From Phytophthora colocasiae (Eukaryota; Oomycota; Peronosporomycetes; Peronosporales; Peronosporaceae): a DNA stretch of 64,000 nt. The notes beneath the pieces were generated by a model. The model was not told the DNA's origin, did no database searches, and saw only the letters and a list, made by a program, of their open reading frames with translations. Below are positions 1 to 12,100 of this stretch, one piece after another. How positions within the stretch are numbered: position 1 is the stretch's first letter; the number at the start of each line of letters is the position of its first letter. The stretch lies in NCBI GenBank assembly GCA_018806915.1, contig JAGKQI010000031.1, positions 992,001 through 1,056,000 of the forward strand, written 5' to 3'. Position numbers and translations under genes: made by a program.

Positions 1-1266
1 CATGGATCGGAGCGACCCAGGAATGGCAGATCCGTCAGAGACTTCAGGTCTTTCGGGTTTGCCTCAATCCGTCGATCGACACTTTGTGTCCGAGATATTC
101 CACCTTATCCATGCCCCAGAAGCTCTTCGCCACACTGATCGAGAGATTCCACTTATCACAGGCCTCCAATAGGTCTTCCACCCGATCGCACATTTGATCC
201 CATGTTCCAGCCGTGATCAAGATATCGTCGATGTAAGATCTCCGTCCTAGAACCGACGGGCGACCAGGATCTTCCGGGACCCTGATTCAAACACATCTGT
301 AGAGTCTTTCGTATTCCCTGACTGGGAGATCTTCAAAAATCCATATAGGGCGTTGTCCACAAGACGTTGATAGATCTGAGGGGCGTTCTTCAGCCCGAAC
401 GGCATGCGATTCCACTCGAAGAGGCCGAACGGGGTGATGAAAGCTGAGATCGCGCGAGCTCGATCGGTCATTGATACGACCCAGAATCCACTCGCCATGT
501 CTAATGAACAGTACCACAGAACTTTGTCAAGATCTTCTAACAGGTCATTGATCAGAGGCATTGGGTAGATCATCAGCCTCGTGAGACCGTTCACCAGCCG
601 ATAATCGATACATAGTCGGATGTCTACACCGTTCTTCTTGATGATCACCACGATCGGCGATGCCCATGGCGAGGTCGATGGCCGGATGATCTTGGCAGCT
701 AGGAGTCCTTTGATGAGATCCGATACTTTCTCGCGGAACTGTGGCGCCACCTTTCGGACTCGTTGTGCGATCGGCTTTGCATCACCCACGTCGATATCGC
801 ATATAACACCCTTGGCCGCTGGAGGAAGTGCGTTTCCCTTTCCGATCAGGAGATGTCGCTTCTTCCAAATAATCTGTCGAAGTTTCTCGATCTCCTCCGG
901 GGTAGCCGATCCCGGATTTCCTACTTGCAGATCTTCGATGCTGACTTCTTCAGTGGTGGAAATCTGGATCTCCGGTACTACTGCGAGATTATCGGCTAGA
1001 TCTTCGGCCGAAAAATCGCCACTTTCGTGTAAGTGGGTCTGATCAGCGTTCTCGATCCCTTCAGGAGATGTCGGATCCGGTTCATCCGTTGATTGATCAC
1101 GCAGCCTATCGTCCTTGGCTGTCAAGATCGGGGTGTCTTTAACCATGGGGACGGCGTCGGCGTCGGATACATGTTGGATCTCGATTTGAAAATCTGGTTT
1201 TTCTGTTTTTACCTCGATTTCCTCTTCACATGTCCGATCTGTCCGACCTGGGGCCTGATCTGGCAA
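1..1266 (-). pseudogene. pol: Ty3/gypsy pol, reverse transcriptase N-terminal part, frameshifted
   Basis: The frame 1266-247 encodes the typical gypsy RT fingers and palm: a K-P-I-A-Q-R substrate-loop region, RPSTSPWASPIVVIIKKNG, LCIDYRLVNGLT, YCSLDMASGFW and FGLFEWNRMPFGLKNAPQIYQ. It stops at 247, but the catalytic block YIDDIL continues in another frame from about 238 down toward base 1 on the minus strand, with the residues VLGRRS just before it. One base of frame change near 260-300 is therefore needed to join LDMASGFW to YIDD. The enzyme copies element RNA into DNA; this copy is broken and also cut by the window edge. Confidence 0.85.
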
Positions 1267-2642
1267 GCTCTCATTCGTCTCAGTCTCACCATTCGTCTCA
1301 GTCTCACCGCCCCAGCTTCGCCACTCGGGGCCTTGTCGGAACTGATCGTGATCAGTGGGGTATCCATGGGATCCGGTTGGGGATCGATGAATGCGACCTT
1401 GACTTCGGCCGTATCGGTCGGTGATCGCGGTTCCAATGTCGATATTGGTGCAGGATCAGGATCGGTCTTGATTGCCCCACCTCGACGGAGTATAGATCGC
1501 GGCGTAACGTAGGTCGGCCGTTCGACCGACGGTAAGGGGATCTCTACGGTTTCCTGAGGTTCCGGTCTTGCGTCCACTGTCGCTTCTAGAGCTAGATTCT
1601 GCCACTCTATGTAACGCCGGGACCCGACCGACACAAACCCGGGGTAGCGAGGAACTTTTTCTTGATCAAGTACCATCCCGACATGTAATCTGTGATCCAG
1701 TCGTAAAATCTTCTCGCTCAAATTCGTGATCACTAAGTACCGAGTTCGGCCGGGTCCATTTACCACGGTGGGTACCCATTGGTCGCCTCTGTTCACCCAC
1801 AATTTCTCCGTCGCCGATAATTTCACTCTCGATGCGGCCTCTTCGGATGCCCCAACTGGGATATGTAGATCTTCTTCCAATTTTACCGATCTTACCTTCT
1901 CCCCGTATAATCTCTTGCGACCACTAAGTGGGATCCCCACTTCATTAGGTAAGCACATCGATCCCTTCGCAAGATCCATCCGGACCCCAGCCGGGATCAT
2001 GAAATCCATACCCAGGATCGCATCTTGCCCGGATAGATCCCCGATCCAAATATCGAAAAAGTAGACCAGGTATCCTGCAAGCGTGATCTTGATCCTCGTT
2101 CTTCCCTCGGTGGTGTACACATTATCACCGATCCCAACACACTCCTGTCTCTGACTAGTGTCAAGGTGGCACCCAACCTTACGAGCAAAGGTGGTATCCA
2201 AGATGGATACCTCGGCGCCAGTGTCCAGGAGCAAGATCGCTCTTTCATGATTAATCTTGCCTGAGATCTTGGCTTGGCGGAACCATTTTCCTGGTGCGTG
2301 GTATTTCCAGTAACCCCTGGATTCTCCTTCCTTGAGATCCAAGGCCACTTCCGCACCAGATCGCGAGAACTCATCGATCCGGGGAAGACTCGCGATCTTA
2401 GCAGTATACGAATGCAACTTACATGTATTACCGCGCAGATCCGAATTCTCCCTATCTTGATCTCTCGATTTCTTGTTCACAAATGCATAGATGCAGTACT
2501 CAGAACGCTCGGCTCGTACCGGTTTCCAAACCGGCGAGCGTCCTAGTTTAACATCTTTTCCACCTTCTCGGGAAACAGTCCGGCATGTCGGGTCGGATCG
2601 TACCACTTGCGGATCTGGTTGTAGAATTCTTCCATGGGGCAT
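1209..2642 (-). pseudogene. pol: Ty3/gypsy pol, aspartic protease region
   Basis: This 477-codon frame contains the retropepsin-type active site LLLDTGAEVSILD in its N-terminal third, followed by GQDAILGMDFM, the usual second conserved block of gypsy proteases (ILGMDFL-like). It would cleave Gag-Pol. It overlaps the gag knuckle frame at its start and the RT frame at its end, so both joins need a frame change. The C-terminal end runs into an 18-bp tandem duplication (1273-1308) that repeats the residues MVRLRR; this lies just before the RT frame starts and may have contributed to the frame break. Confidence 0.8.
1273..1308. repeat. 18-bp tandem duplication inside gypsy pol
   Basis: The 18-bp unit ATTCGTCTCAGTCTCACC occurs twice in perfect head-to-tail order. 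It duplicates six codons near the end of the protease frame, close to the point where the element changes reading frame into RT. Confidence 0.9.
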
Positions 2643-4618
2643 TCTCCAGCTTCATGGATCTCCCCACAACCACGGCATGTATATAGACAGCGATCCGTTG
2701 GGTGGCCCCTCTTTCCGCACTTGTCACAGGTTAGACGTCTCCAGCAGTCCAGATCCGTGTGCTTCCGCGACCCACAATGCGAACAGCGACCTCTATCGTG
2801 ATCTGGTTGTCTGCGATCCGTGGTCCGGCCTCGGTCCTGCACGTTCGTGTGTGATCGCAACTGATCCTGTTGGTGGGGAGCGCCCCCAGCACCGATCGGC
2901 TTGTCTTCTGACGCGGCAAGATATATCCTCCGGAGATCGCCTTCAGAATCGGATCCATCCGATCCGGATATTTCTTCTGATTCTGAGCTCGGATCTTGAG
3001 TTTGGATCGCCCGTACCACCGCTCGGGTGCCGGGCACTGGCCGGAGCCTTTTGTCTGTACTTCGATCCGAACGCAGATTTACGCTGCCTGCTTTTCGCCC
3101 GTTCCCGGGCACGGAGTACCTCCTCCAGCTCCTCGACGTCACTCAGTCGGAGTAGGGTCAGCCGATCAGCTAACTCCGGATCTCCCAATGTCTCTATGTA
3201 GTGGTCCACATGTTCTCGGCGGGCCTTAGGGCTCCCGTCCTTGATCTTCAGTCTAGCACGTAAAGCCGCCACGTTGAGCCGGTAGAGATAATCGAGAGGG
3301 GTTTCTTCCGATCGCTTACGAGCGTGATAGTATTGCCACGCGACCGACATACCCAACCCACAATATTGGGTCTGGAAACTGTCCAACAGATCCGCCCACT
3401 TGGTTTTCGTCGTTCGACTGAGCTGCCTGTACCAGTTCTTTGCCGGTCCCACCATCAGATCTGCAAACGTGAGGCATTTCTCTTCTTCCGTAGCCTGATC
3501 GCGTTGGAACGCCGACTTGACTTTACTGATCCAGGCCCGAGCGCGATCTTCGTCCAGATCTTTACCTTTTTCTTATCTTTCAGATCCGAGATCGCTGAGA
3601 TCCGGACCCGCTGGATCATCGACGATCCTCCTTGACCGATCGCCGCGGATGCGATCGTGGCTCGGCTCGACATCTGTCCCCCGGAACTTGGTATGCCCAG
3701 ATCGTCCGGATCGTATTCCCATGCATCCGGATCCGAGGCCGTGACGGACTCCATTTCAACATCTAACTCCCCTTTGATCGGCGATCGGGGTGTCGCGAGA
3801 TTCCGTTCTTTCAAGAAACGATCCATCGCCATTTGAAAGTAGTCGTCCAACTTGTTGCTCGATCCAGTGGAGTTAGTCGTCGGCGCGGTCTGGTCCGTCC
3901 GGATCCGGCGATTTTCTTGCTGATCGGGCATCTTGACCTCCAGCTTCGCAGCCACCGATCGTGTATCCTGTTTCTTCATACGCGATTTCAGGACCTTGGC
4001 GCCGGAGGGCCCTAACGACATGCGTTGCAGCCTTCTCGGGCTATCTGAGTCTGGTTCCGAGGTCGCTGACGCGTAGCATGACGACCCAGTCTGATAGCCT
4101 GGGTCGGGCGTCAGTGGGCGCTCGCCGACCAAGATCTTAAGGGAATCGAATAGATCCTGGGTCGCAGATTGAATCGCTTGCAGCTCCAAGTCAAATAGAG
4201 AGTTCGGGTCGAACTCTCCAGCCACCAAACCAGCTTCTTGGAGCAGATCAAGTAGGATCTTCACCGCGTTCAGGCGGTCCGAGCTAGTCCGGGGCTTCGA
4301 CACTGGGCCGGTGAGGTTACCGATCTGGCGGACTTGTATGATCGTGAGAACGGGATCGTTAAGCAAGGTCTCGCTTAGCCTCTTCCTGTAGTAGGCCTGC
4401 TCGATCGCATCCCTGGTGATCGTTGATCCTGGGTTGATCACATCTTCTGGCTCTGAGTCTGGAGCTTTCAATTTCGTTCGGGTGCTCTTGATCTTCTTTT
4501 TTTTGGTCGATCTTGAGGCAACAGTGGACTTGGTGAGCAGATTAGGTTTCAGCTTTGCTGATTCCTTATCGCTCGTGTGCGGATCTCGATTCTCGTCGAG
4601 ATCCGCAATGGCCCTCAA
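2543..4618 (-). pseudogene. gag: Ty3/gypsy gag, frameshifted (capsid plus three zinc knuckles)
   Basis: Three overlapping minus-strand frames give one Gag. 4618-3455 is a 387-aa charged N-terminal part. The frame ending at 2943 carries the capsid-like part (motifs KNWYRQL, then WADLLDSFQTQYC) and is already open upstream of its methionine to about 3550, so a single-base shift near 3550-3560 separates it from the first part. The frame ending at 2543 has two CX2CX4HX4C knuckles (CSHCGSRKHTDLDC, CDKCGKRGHPTDRC) and a shorter third one (CRGCGEIHEAGEC). In a working element Gag forms the particle and its knuckles bind RNA. The shifts indicate decay or assembly errors. Confidence 0.75.
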
Positions 4619-4624
4619 CGGGGC

Positions 4625-4864
4625 CTAGGGAGGAATTCGAGGTTTTTCTTCGAGATCTGGATTGCGATCCAGGTCTGCCTCGTGCCTGTCAGTAGAGATC
4701 CTCCCAGAACTCTGCTGATCTGTGGATCTTTCTGTTTTCATCGGTGCCTCCGCCGATCCAACCTTCGTAGGCACTTCTTCCCCTTGTTCTTCTTTAATCT
4801 TGACATCTTCTTGGGACTCACGGTGATATCCGAAGTCACCAGAAGATCCGGGCACGCGCACCAT
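4625..4864 (-). other. Small leader ORF upstream of gypsy gag
   Basis: A 79-codon frame beginning with ATG at 4864 ends seven bases before the longer gag frame starts at 4618. It is rich in E, K, D, S and R and has no recognisable domain. It could be the true Gag N-terminus displaced by a nonsense or frameshift change, or just leader sequence. An overlapping 205-codon frame (5355-4738) is arginine, proline and serine rich and gives no family match by eye. Confidence 0.3.
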
Positions 4865-5355
4865 TGTGGTGGAGCGGATCTGGCCAAAATCTGGTTGAGG
4901 CCGATCGCGATCGCCACTTGCGCCCAGACACCGACTAACGGAGGGTTCCCCGATGATCCGTGATCTTGTTGCGTGTAGTGTTCACCTTGTGTACCCGTCG
5001 GTAGGCGGGTTACGCTCTTCCAGGTAACTTCTGAAGATGTCTTGGGACGAGAAGAAGGTCTTGGGTGACGCAGGGGTTTGAGGCGGCGTGGAAGTTCTTC
5101 ACTCCACCTCGGGGTACTTGATCCCGGTCGTAGGCGAGTTCTCGAGCCTTGATCCGGGTGCCTGGTTCTTGATCCAGGTCTTCCAATAGTCCAATGTTCG
5201 GGATTCAGTCCCTTCCTTTCGTTGTTTTCCGCTTCCGATAGCGGGGGTCTTGAGGGGGCGAGATTCGACGGGATCCTTAGGCTAAACAACCAATTCCTTC
5301 CGATCCGATGTATGCACTTAAAGGATAGTTCACTAGATAGGGCAAAGCTGGCCAA

Positions 5356-6435
5356 TATATTATCCAGACTTAACCGCTATACTAGGTCACGTATCCTTAC
5401 CTTCCTGACGCTTGTAGGGCCAATGTAGTTCCCGGTTCCAGGCGTAGCGAAGACACTTGAGTGGTTCAGGGCAAATTCGAGTCTGTTTATGGTTATTCCT
5501 ATGCCTACTAATCCCATCCTGATTTACTATCCTACGATCACATGACACTGGCTACATAGCTGATCCCTAGCTTGGTTCCCCTAACCCTGATCGTGGGCCG
5601 ATTCCGTACTTAACCGAAGCTTGATCTCGTACTTAACCGAAGCTTGATCTCGCACTTAACCGAAGCTTGATCTCGCACTTAACCGAAGCTTGATCTCGCA
5701 CTTAACCGAAGCTTGATCTCGCACTTAACCGAAGCTTGATCTCGCACTTAATTGGGGCTTGATCGCGGCCTGATCCCGCTTGGTAATCCTTCAAAGAATC
5801 CGGATCAGGCCACCAGAAGAGTCTGCGTCGCGCCTGGGGCTGAGCTTGATCCGGACCTGATCTCGTACCTAAACGGGAGAAGATCACGCAGTGATCCTGC
5901 GTGATCCTGCTTCGTTGCCGCCCGGGGATATAGGGTCATGCTGCTAGAGGCCTCGAGGCGCCGGGGTAAGCCGATCGCGTTCACTTGGGACCCCGTCATC
6001 GTTGATCGCGCAAGAACATCCTTGATTCCCCCATTCTTCCTCCGGCAGGATTCGGATCACCCACGAACACCGCTCCACTTGCTCCCCCGCCGGTGTCTCT
6101 GTTGCCTGTTCCCCGGCGGGACCCATCGTGCCTTCGTCTGATTCGACCCAGATCTGGGGATCACAGGTCCCCCCTGTCGCTCGTCCCGACTCTATTCGGG
6201 TTCGTGGCTGATATTGCCTCTCCGGGAAAAATTCTCGTCCGCTTCACCACAATTGTATAAAGCTGTTGTGGAGGAAGAGATTCCGATCATCAGATACACC
6301 GCGTGATCTTTTGTGGATAACAACGAATGGGGGTCTTTCAAGCCTCACGTTGGTGTCCATTATACGACGCCTGAGCTTCCCTAGATTTCTCGGCCAGCAG
6401 CGAAATGGTTTGCCCACCTGTCGACCACCAAGGGC
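5356..6435. other. Non-coding stretch, probable gypsy LTR/leader
   Basis: Apart from the 23-bp array no coding sequence is convincing here. The stretch is rich in GATC-containing words like the neighbouring gypsy element. A second LTR is not present in the window, so LTR borders cannot be set by comparison. Confidence 0.4.
5608..5768. repeat. 23-bp tandem array, six near-perfect copies plus one degenerate
   Basis: The unit ACTTAACCGAAGCTTGATCT plus CGY repeats head to tail at 5608, 5631, 5654, 5677, 5700 and 5723; a seventh copy at 5746 has diverged. The first copy ends CGT, the others CGC. Each copy carries a HindIII-type palindrome AAGCTT and a GATC. The array sits upstream (5' side) of the minus-strand gypsy gag, so it is probably LTR or untranslated leader material. 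Confidence 0.9.
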
Positions 6436-6633
6436 TTGGACAACTTGAATCTCGAGACTGTTCAGATGGGTACCAATGAGGAGCAGGAAGCAACGGCTAC
6501 CCTAGAGGAGCTACATTACTCTGGCGGCGTGCCATGGTCACTGAGTGAAGTCATCTTGTTGGTGGTTGTAGGTATCGTTATCCTTGGTGCTATCATGTGC
6601 GAGGCCATGCGTGAGTATCCAGGGCTCTTCTGA
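6436..6633 (+). CDS. Small hypothetical single-span membrane ORF (weak)
   Basis: This 65-codon ATG frame has an acidic N-terminus and one hydrophobic span (SEVILLVVVGIVILGAIMC) near its end. A good donor-like GTGAGT lies at 6611, and TTTTGTGTAG, an acceptor-like site, lies near 6930, so a spliced continuation is possible but not shown. No family was recognised. It may be a remnant. Confidence 0.2.
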   Translation: MDNLNLETVQMGTNEEQEATATLEELHYSGGVPWSLSEVILLVVVGIVILGAIMCEAMREYPGLF

Positions 6634-7044
6634 AGAATTGCAAGTGCTCATTACGGTCGAGGACAGACAGGTTTGCAATCACACTAGGACGTACGTTAGG
6701 CTTGTAACATGCTTCTTTCTTTTAAAACTTGTCACGTGTTGACTCGTTTCTTGCTGCATTATTCATTGCTTGATAAGAGGGGCTACATTTTAAGATCAAC
6801 TCTGTTTAATACATTCTTCTCCACTCGAGCTTTACCGTAGAGGTCGCTCGTGCAAAAAAACTCCCCGGCTTCAGGTCGTCCATACAGTTAGTATCCACGT
6901 TCTCCAACACGCCGTTTTTCTTTTGTGTAGGATATCGGAATTTACACACCGCACGTAGCACCGCCACTGTTCGTTGGTGCAGTGAATGTCGTGCAGTGGC
7001 CTGTCATCAAAGTTCACGAGCATCCGCTCGCCACTCATTCACGT

Positions 7045-8328
7045 TCATCCACCAGAGGCAGAGCAATAGGGACGTTCCCGGCTTCCAGTGTACAAACAAT
7101 AGTATGGCAGCGACAAGTAGTTGTCCGATGCCATGGTGGAGTTCTCGTACCTGTTCATCAACGTCGCCTTGTATGGAGTAGGGGACTCCCACATTTCCGA
7201 GAGCACAATAAGGTAGAACATCAAATCCGAGTCGTAGAGCAGCGTCTCGGGTTCCTCATCACCAAATCCAGCATCATCCTCCGATTCAGCAAAGTAAACG
7301 AGCGCATCAGTATCCGCATCGCTGCGGGTAAATTACTGCAAGGATTGGAATCCGCATACGGTCGGAAGATATCACCAAAGGTAGATCGGAGCAAGTACGA
7401 AGGCTTTTTGCCGTTATGTGCTAATGCGTCAGCACAGGCGTTAGATCTTTGCTTGCCGTCAGGTACAGCAGATCCAGCTTGTCGTAAAGCTAAGATCTGT
7501 CACTAGAAAACTTGCTTTTGCAGAAGTCTTCAGCCATACAAGGAATCGACTGGCCACGACACCACAGTTGTGGTCCCAGTTCGAGAACGTCGAGCGTTTC
7601 TCCACTGTGTCTCCACTCTCCGATACAATTCCATCAACTGATGACACTCGCAGGTGCAAAGTGGCCCAGTCCTTCCACGAGATACGAGCGTTAACTCAGT
7701 CCGTAGACGTAGACGTCCTGGTCACTGCGTTCATAGTCAATAATTGATGCCAGGTCATTGGTTGTACTTGTTACAGAAAATGCCGCCGTTCATACACGCG
7801 GCAGTTCCTCCAGTCGAATGGCAGATCCACAAGGACTGCTAGCGCTAGTACAAACAAAACTAAAGAACTGCGAGACCCGGGCTTTCCAGCCCGCAAGCCA
7901 ATAATATGAGAACTATCATAGGGGGGTCCACAGGGCCGTGTCTGTCATCACTCAACCTTCGTGCAACACCGCTACCGCAACTTAGTGCAACTTCTGAGCA
8001 CCATGTCGGCAACATCGTAGGGTACGTCTGTGTGGTCCACATCTTCGCAACATTCCAATACCGGTATCAGCAAGAAACGCTGCGGTTGCGCTGACGATTT
8101 ATCGCTGCTGGATGGGCACCGCCAAGTCGACAGCCATGGACGTAAACGCCACAACACAGGCTTCTCCATCAAGGGCGAGATAGGGGCTACTACGAGCAGC
8201 TGGACGTACAGTCCGAGGTGTAGAAGTGAGGCGATCATGGTGATGGCGGTTTTGGCCGGCAAGAAGTTCGGCTGGCTGGCGAGGTGCTGGACATGCTGGA
8301 CATGCACATCGTGGGCCACGTCATCCAC
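7045..8328 (-). pseudogene. Unrecognised minus-strand gene, multi-exon or decayed
   Basis: The minus strand shows coding-like frames that join through plausible introns. The clearest piece is a terminal exon 7321-7045 (92 codons to TGA) joined in phase to 7496-7399 by a 77-bp intron with GTACTT donor and CGCAG acceptor. The joined product has a charged stretch (YFAESEDDAGFGDEEPE) followed by a hydrophobic MFYLIVLSEMW. Further upstream a frame at 8328-7972 holds a hydrophobic block (AITMIASLLHLGLYVQLL), suggesting a membrane protein, but I could not link it without extra frame changes. No family was recognised. It may be a decayed host gene; plus-strand frames over the same bases look weaker. 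Confidence 0.3.
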
Positions 8329-9158
8329 TACAGCTCAAAAGGAGATGATGAAGTGTCTGGCGATCATCGTGGAGTTTGATGTTTGTGTTTTTGACGACTC
8401 ACGAGATGGCTGGACGCTCGCTCAGCAACGATGAAACGCAAATTGCGTCCGTAAGGTTAGCGAGTGTACCATTGGCAGCATGATCCACCAGTCGTCAGTA
8501 GAGGTATTTTACCTGTTCGACACTTACTGATTCTGCGGTGAGGATGTGTTTGTGGACGAACCGCAATTGTATGGTGGTATCTAAGTGGCGGAAGTGATTG
8601 GTGCTGGTGTATACCATGTCGCCTGCACGATGGACATTCGGCTGATGAAGATTTTCGCTGCAAGCGCGACGACGCAGGACCAGTTTGCTTGCTAGTGAGT
8701 TCTTGGACATGTACGGGGGCACACCGTCGTTAAACTTTAAATCGGGCTGGAAGCGCTGGACACACTCTCGCCATCTGCATAGCGGCGACGTTCTTGGTGG
8801 CGCTGGTGTTCGGTCTGCTATTACTGGACTGCAGGCATACGAGCTACTAAAGCATCAAGTGTGGTGTGGACATGGAGTTCATCATGTCGTGCTCAACGGT
8901 ATCGTATCGTTCAACACTGCATTGCTTCCTAGTGAGCGGATCGAGAGTGGTCTACTGCAAACGCATGACACAGGCGTACGACCTGTTGTGATACTTCATG
9001 GACTCAGTGCTGTGAGACGTTCGCGAGCTACTTCGTCTTCACGTTCTTGTGGGATTATATGGATGGCTTTCATGTGCTTCGAAGTTGCACTGGCTGAACT
9101 CGGCGTATCATCGTGGGTGTGCATACAGGTCCGTGTTACGACGAATAATGACTACTAA
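8329..9158. other. No intact gene seen
   Basis: Frames on both strands are short and do not resemble a known family. A minus-strand stretch at 8722-8457 faintly resembles the end of a copia RNase H, but lacks the key acidic residues. The Helitron 3' terminus should lie in or below this stretch, but I could not identify a hairpin followed by the required end motif. Confidence 0.35.
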
Positions 9159-12100
9159 CTACTTATCCATATTCAGCGAAGGTGGACACGATGTTGAGCG
9201 AGCTCGAGCAAAAAGAGATTGCGTTGTGGCAGTGGTGGAAGACATTGATGAATAAAACATCGCCAGATTGGTGTCGCTCAGTCGGTTTAGCCGTACTTCT
9301 TCATGGATTGCGCTTGTAGGTGGTTTCGACCACGCCGCAAGCTCACTGGTAAGCGGGTGTAATGCAATGAATGCAAAACGTGATGTGACGCGAGACACTA
9401 GCAGATACGTCTGCTGGGGCTTGTTGACGATGTGATGCTTGGAGCGCCAGTCCACGACTACCATCGAGTGGAGAGTCTCGCCTTGTACTTTATACACGGT
9501 CGAGCCCACTGCGCACACAAACGGAAACTGCTGAGGCTTCACTGTGATTGAACGTGGTGTACCGTCCGAGGCTCTCGGCAACGGCGTAAAACACAGGAAA
9601 GAGGTAGGGATCGACACCAGGCCGAATTGCAGAGGCATTCAGACGCGAGACGCGGAGCATGGCGTAGTCTGGAGCTCGATTCGGCAGCTGTACAACCGTG
9701 TTGGTTACACCGTCTTGCACAAGACGGAAGCTGGTATCCTCTGGGAAGTGCACCGATTCGAGTGTTCCGAGTGTGCCATTTGCGATTCCTTTTGTGATTG
9801 CAACATTTTGCGTCACCTGGACGGGCATGCCCTCAATGAGATCAAGATAAGGCGCCATGCGTCCAAATCGATTGTCCGGGAGGCCCATCACGTAGCGCAG
9901 ATCGCTCTGACTGAGGCCGTTCAGCGCACCCTTGAAGTTAGCAACTATCCTAATAGGAAATGCGTTGTTTGGCAGCATGGACGCGGTCTCGGCTACGAAA
10001 GAGTTGTTGATGGCCAAGCGTGTCGTATTCTCCGGCGTGACGAAGACCGCTTCTGGTGTGATTTCGTCTCGGAGCTTCAATTGTGATGCCGGCTCGTGCT
10101 GCTGCTGCTGCGGATGGTGAGATGACTTGAGAACCCTGCTGTTGACGAGGTTGATGAATTCGGGCGTCCACTGGCCGAGACGAGCGAGACCACAGCCCGC
10201 TCCCCACTCTGGGTCGTTTCTGAAACGCACGGATTCGTCAAGCATGATGACGGTGTTGATCTGCTGCCATAGCTCGAAGCCTTCCACATCGACCGTGGTT
10301 GACTTTCGTTTTTCGGCGGGATCCACGTAGATTGGGTCAGCCTTAACCGGAGGCATCTGCAAAAAGTCTCCCACGAGCACGATGTGCACGCCACCGAATG
10401 GCACACCCGGAACCTGCTTGTACTGCCGAAGCGCCTTGTCGAGCTTCAACCATTCAGCTTTGGACATCATTGACACCTCGTCAATGACTAGGAGATCAAG
10501 TGGTGCGAAGTGCTTGTTTTGGATCGCGTGTTTCAGCCGCATCATGAAGCTGGCGAGTGTGCACCCTCCAATAAGTGTAGCGGCTTTTCCAGTCAGGGCG
10601 GTCTTCTCGACGGCGTCATCGCGATGCCAACTAGTGCTGAATGCATGGATGGCATCGATCACACGGCTCTTCCCGGTGCCACCGGCACCGCCAAGGTACA
10701 TGAGCAATTGCTCATCGCGAACCCGGCTATCGTTGCTACTATGGGAGTTACCACCACTTCCATCGTTGGCATTGAGACCACAAAGCTCTTGGTGCAGGTA
10801 ACGCTTAAGCAGCGACGTCGCAATTAGGGCGAATGCGGCATGCTGTCGACGGTTAAGCGTGAATGCTCGGGAGACTTCACCAATTGACGAGTACGCCCGC
10901 AGCGGCGACGGGTCGGTGGAAGACTTTGCTGGCGACACCCACTCCGTGCTATCCTCGAGGGTGTTCTTTAGGAGCTCAACTACTTCAGTTGGCCGTTCGT
11001 TACGGAACGACTCTGACCGCTGCGGCTCAGTCTTTTCTTCGTTGGACGTGTCTTTGACGAATCTTTGGAGCTCATCTATCGCAAAATTGGGCGGCGAACT
11101 ATGGCTACGCAGGTCCGGTGCCGTTCCAGCCGTGCTGCGTGCCACTGGCGTGAGGAGATGTTGATACCCGCCACTGGACCCCGCGTTGGGGAAAATTGGT
11201 AAAGTCAGATTGTGTGAAGACGTATCCTCGCTTCGATCGTCGACATCAATGTTACCATTTCTACAGGCGTCGAAAAGATGATGGTAGAAAGCATCGGCTC
11301 CCGCAGCAGTAGAATTTATCTCGCATGCCGCAGAGTGGTCAAGTGCATCATCGACGTCGTTGCGCGTGCCGGTAACCTCGTCGCCATCGCTATCGGATCC
11401 TGCCTGCGTCTCGCCGCTGTTGCATACGTCGCCATAGCATTCTTCTGCTTGCCTTGCTGCTCGGTGGTAGTCGTCCATATTGGCCATCACCTCACGTATA
11501 AAGCTCGTACGGGTGGGTTCCCACTGCGCGTACCCCTCGAGCCAGGCATTGTCATCAGCAGGGTCGCCTTTCACAAGGTCTGAAACACGGCGGAACGACT
11601 TAAACAGCACAAGTGCGCACTGGCTGCGCTTCACAATGTATTCATGGGGCGTCTCGGAGTCCATGAAGGGCATGCGCATTCCGACCACGACCGGAACGAT
11701 CTCGTCGATGTGCGTACCAACACAGTGCGAGTCATAGAGAGGGTGATCTGGTTGGAAAAGTGCACATTCTGCAGAAGTCTCAGATCGCTTCCGACGAAAA
11801 TGCTTCGCTACGTACTCGTACAGATTGCTTGAGCCCAGAGCCGAAGGCCGGAACAAGTAGTCGTCGAGGAACGATGCCGCACGGAACCTGACGCCAGATT
11901 CTCTCGTGCTCTCTCGTAATTGGACGAGGTCGCACATTTCCGTCGATTGATCAATGAGCTCACTCAGCACTGCTCGGAGTGGGAGCGTAGCACATGGGGT
12001 ACTCATGAATGCGCACGATCCTCGGAGCAAGTACAAGGCAGCAAGAGGTCCAGCGATCTCACAACGGTTCGTGATCGCATATAACAGTGATGCTACGCGC

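Larger units (their letters stand above)
1..5355 (-). mobile_element. Ty3/gypsy LTR retrotransposon, degenerate, truncated by window edge
   Basis: Reading the minus strand from about 5.3 kb down to 1, the order is gag with zinc knuckles, aspartic protease, then reverse transcriptase, which is Ty3/gypsy order. RNase H and integrase would lie beyond the left edge. Coding sequence is spread over at least five overlapping frames, so the copy cannot make a single polyprotein without frameshift correction. I could not find the 5' LTR borders; the upper limit given is the start of the longest unassigned leader reading frame and is uncertain. The tandem array at 5608-5768 may belong to the LTR or leader. 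Confidence 0.8.

Noticed and set aside
620..1042. Plus-strand ORF opposite gypsy RT
   Set aside because: Antisense shadow of the RT frame; no family pattern.
6982..7506. 174-codon plus-strand ORF
   Set aside because: Overlaps minus-strand frames with better coding character and plausible splice sites; its composition reads like an antisense shadow. Not fully excluded.
8457..8722. Copia RNase H remnant on the minus strand
   Set aside because: Only loose resemblance around a KHI/VKYL pattern; acidic catalytic residues and neighbours are missing.
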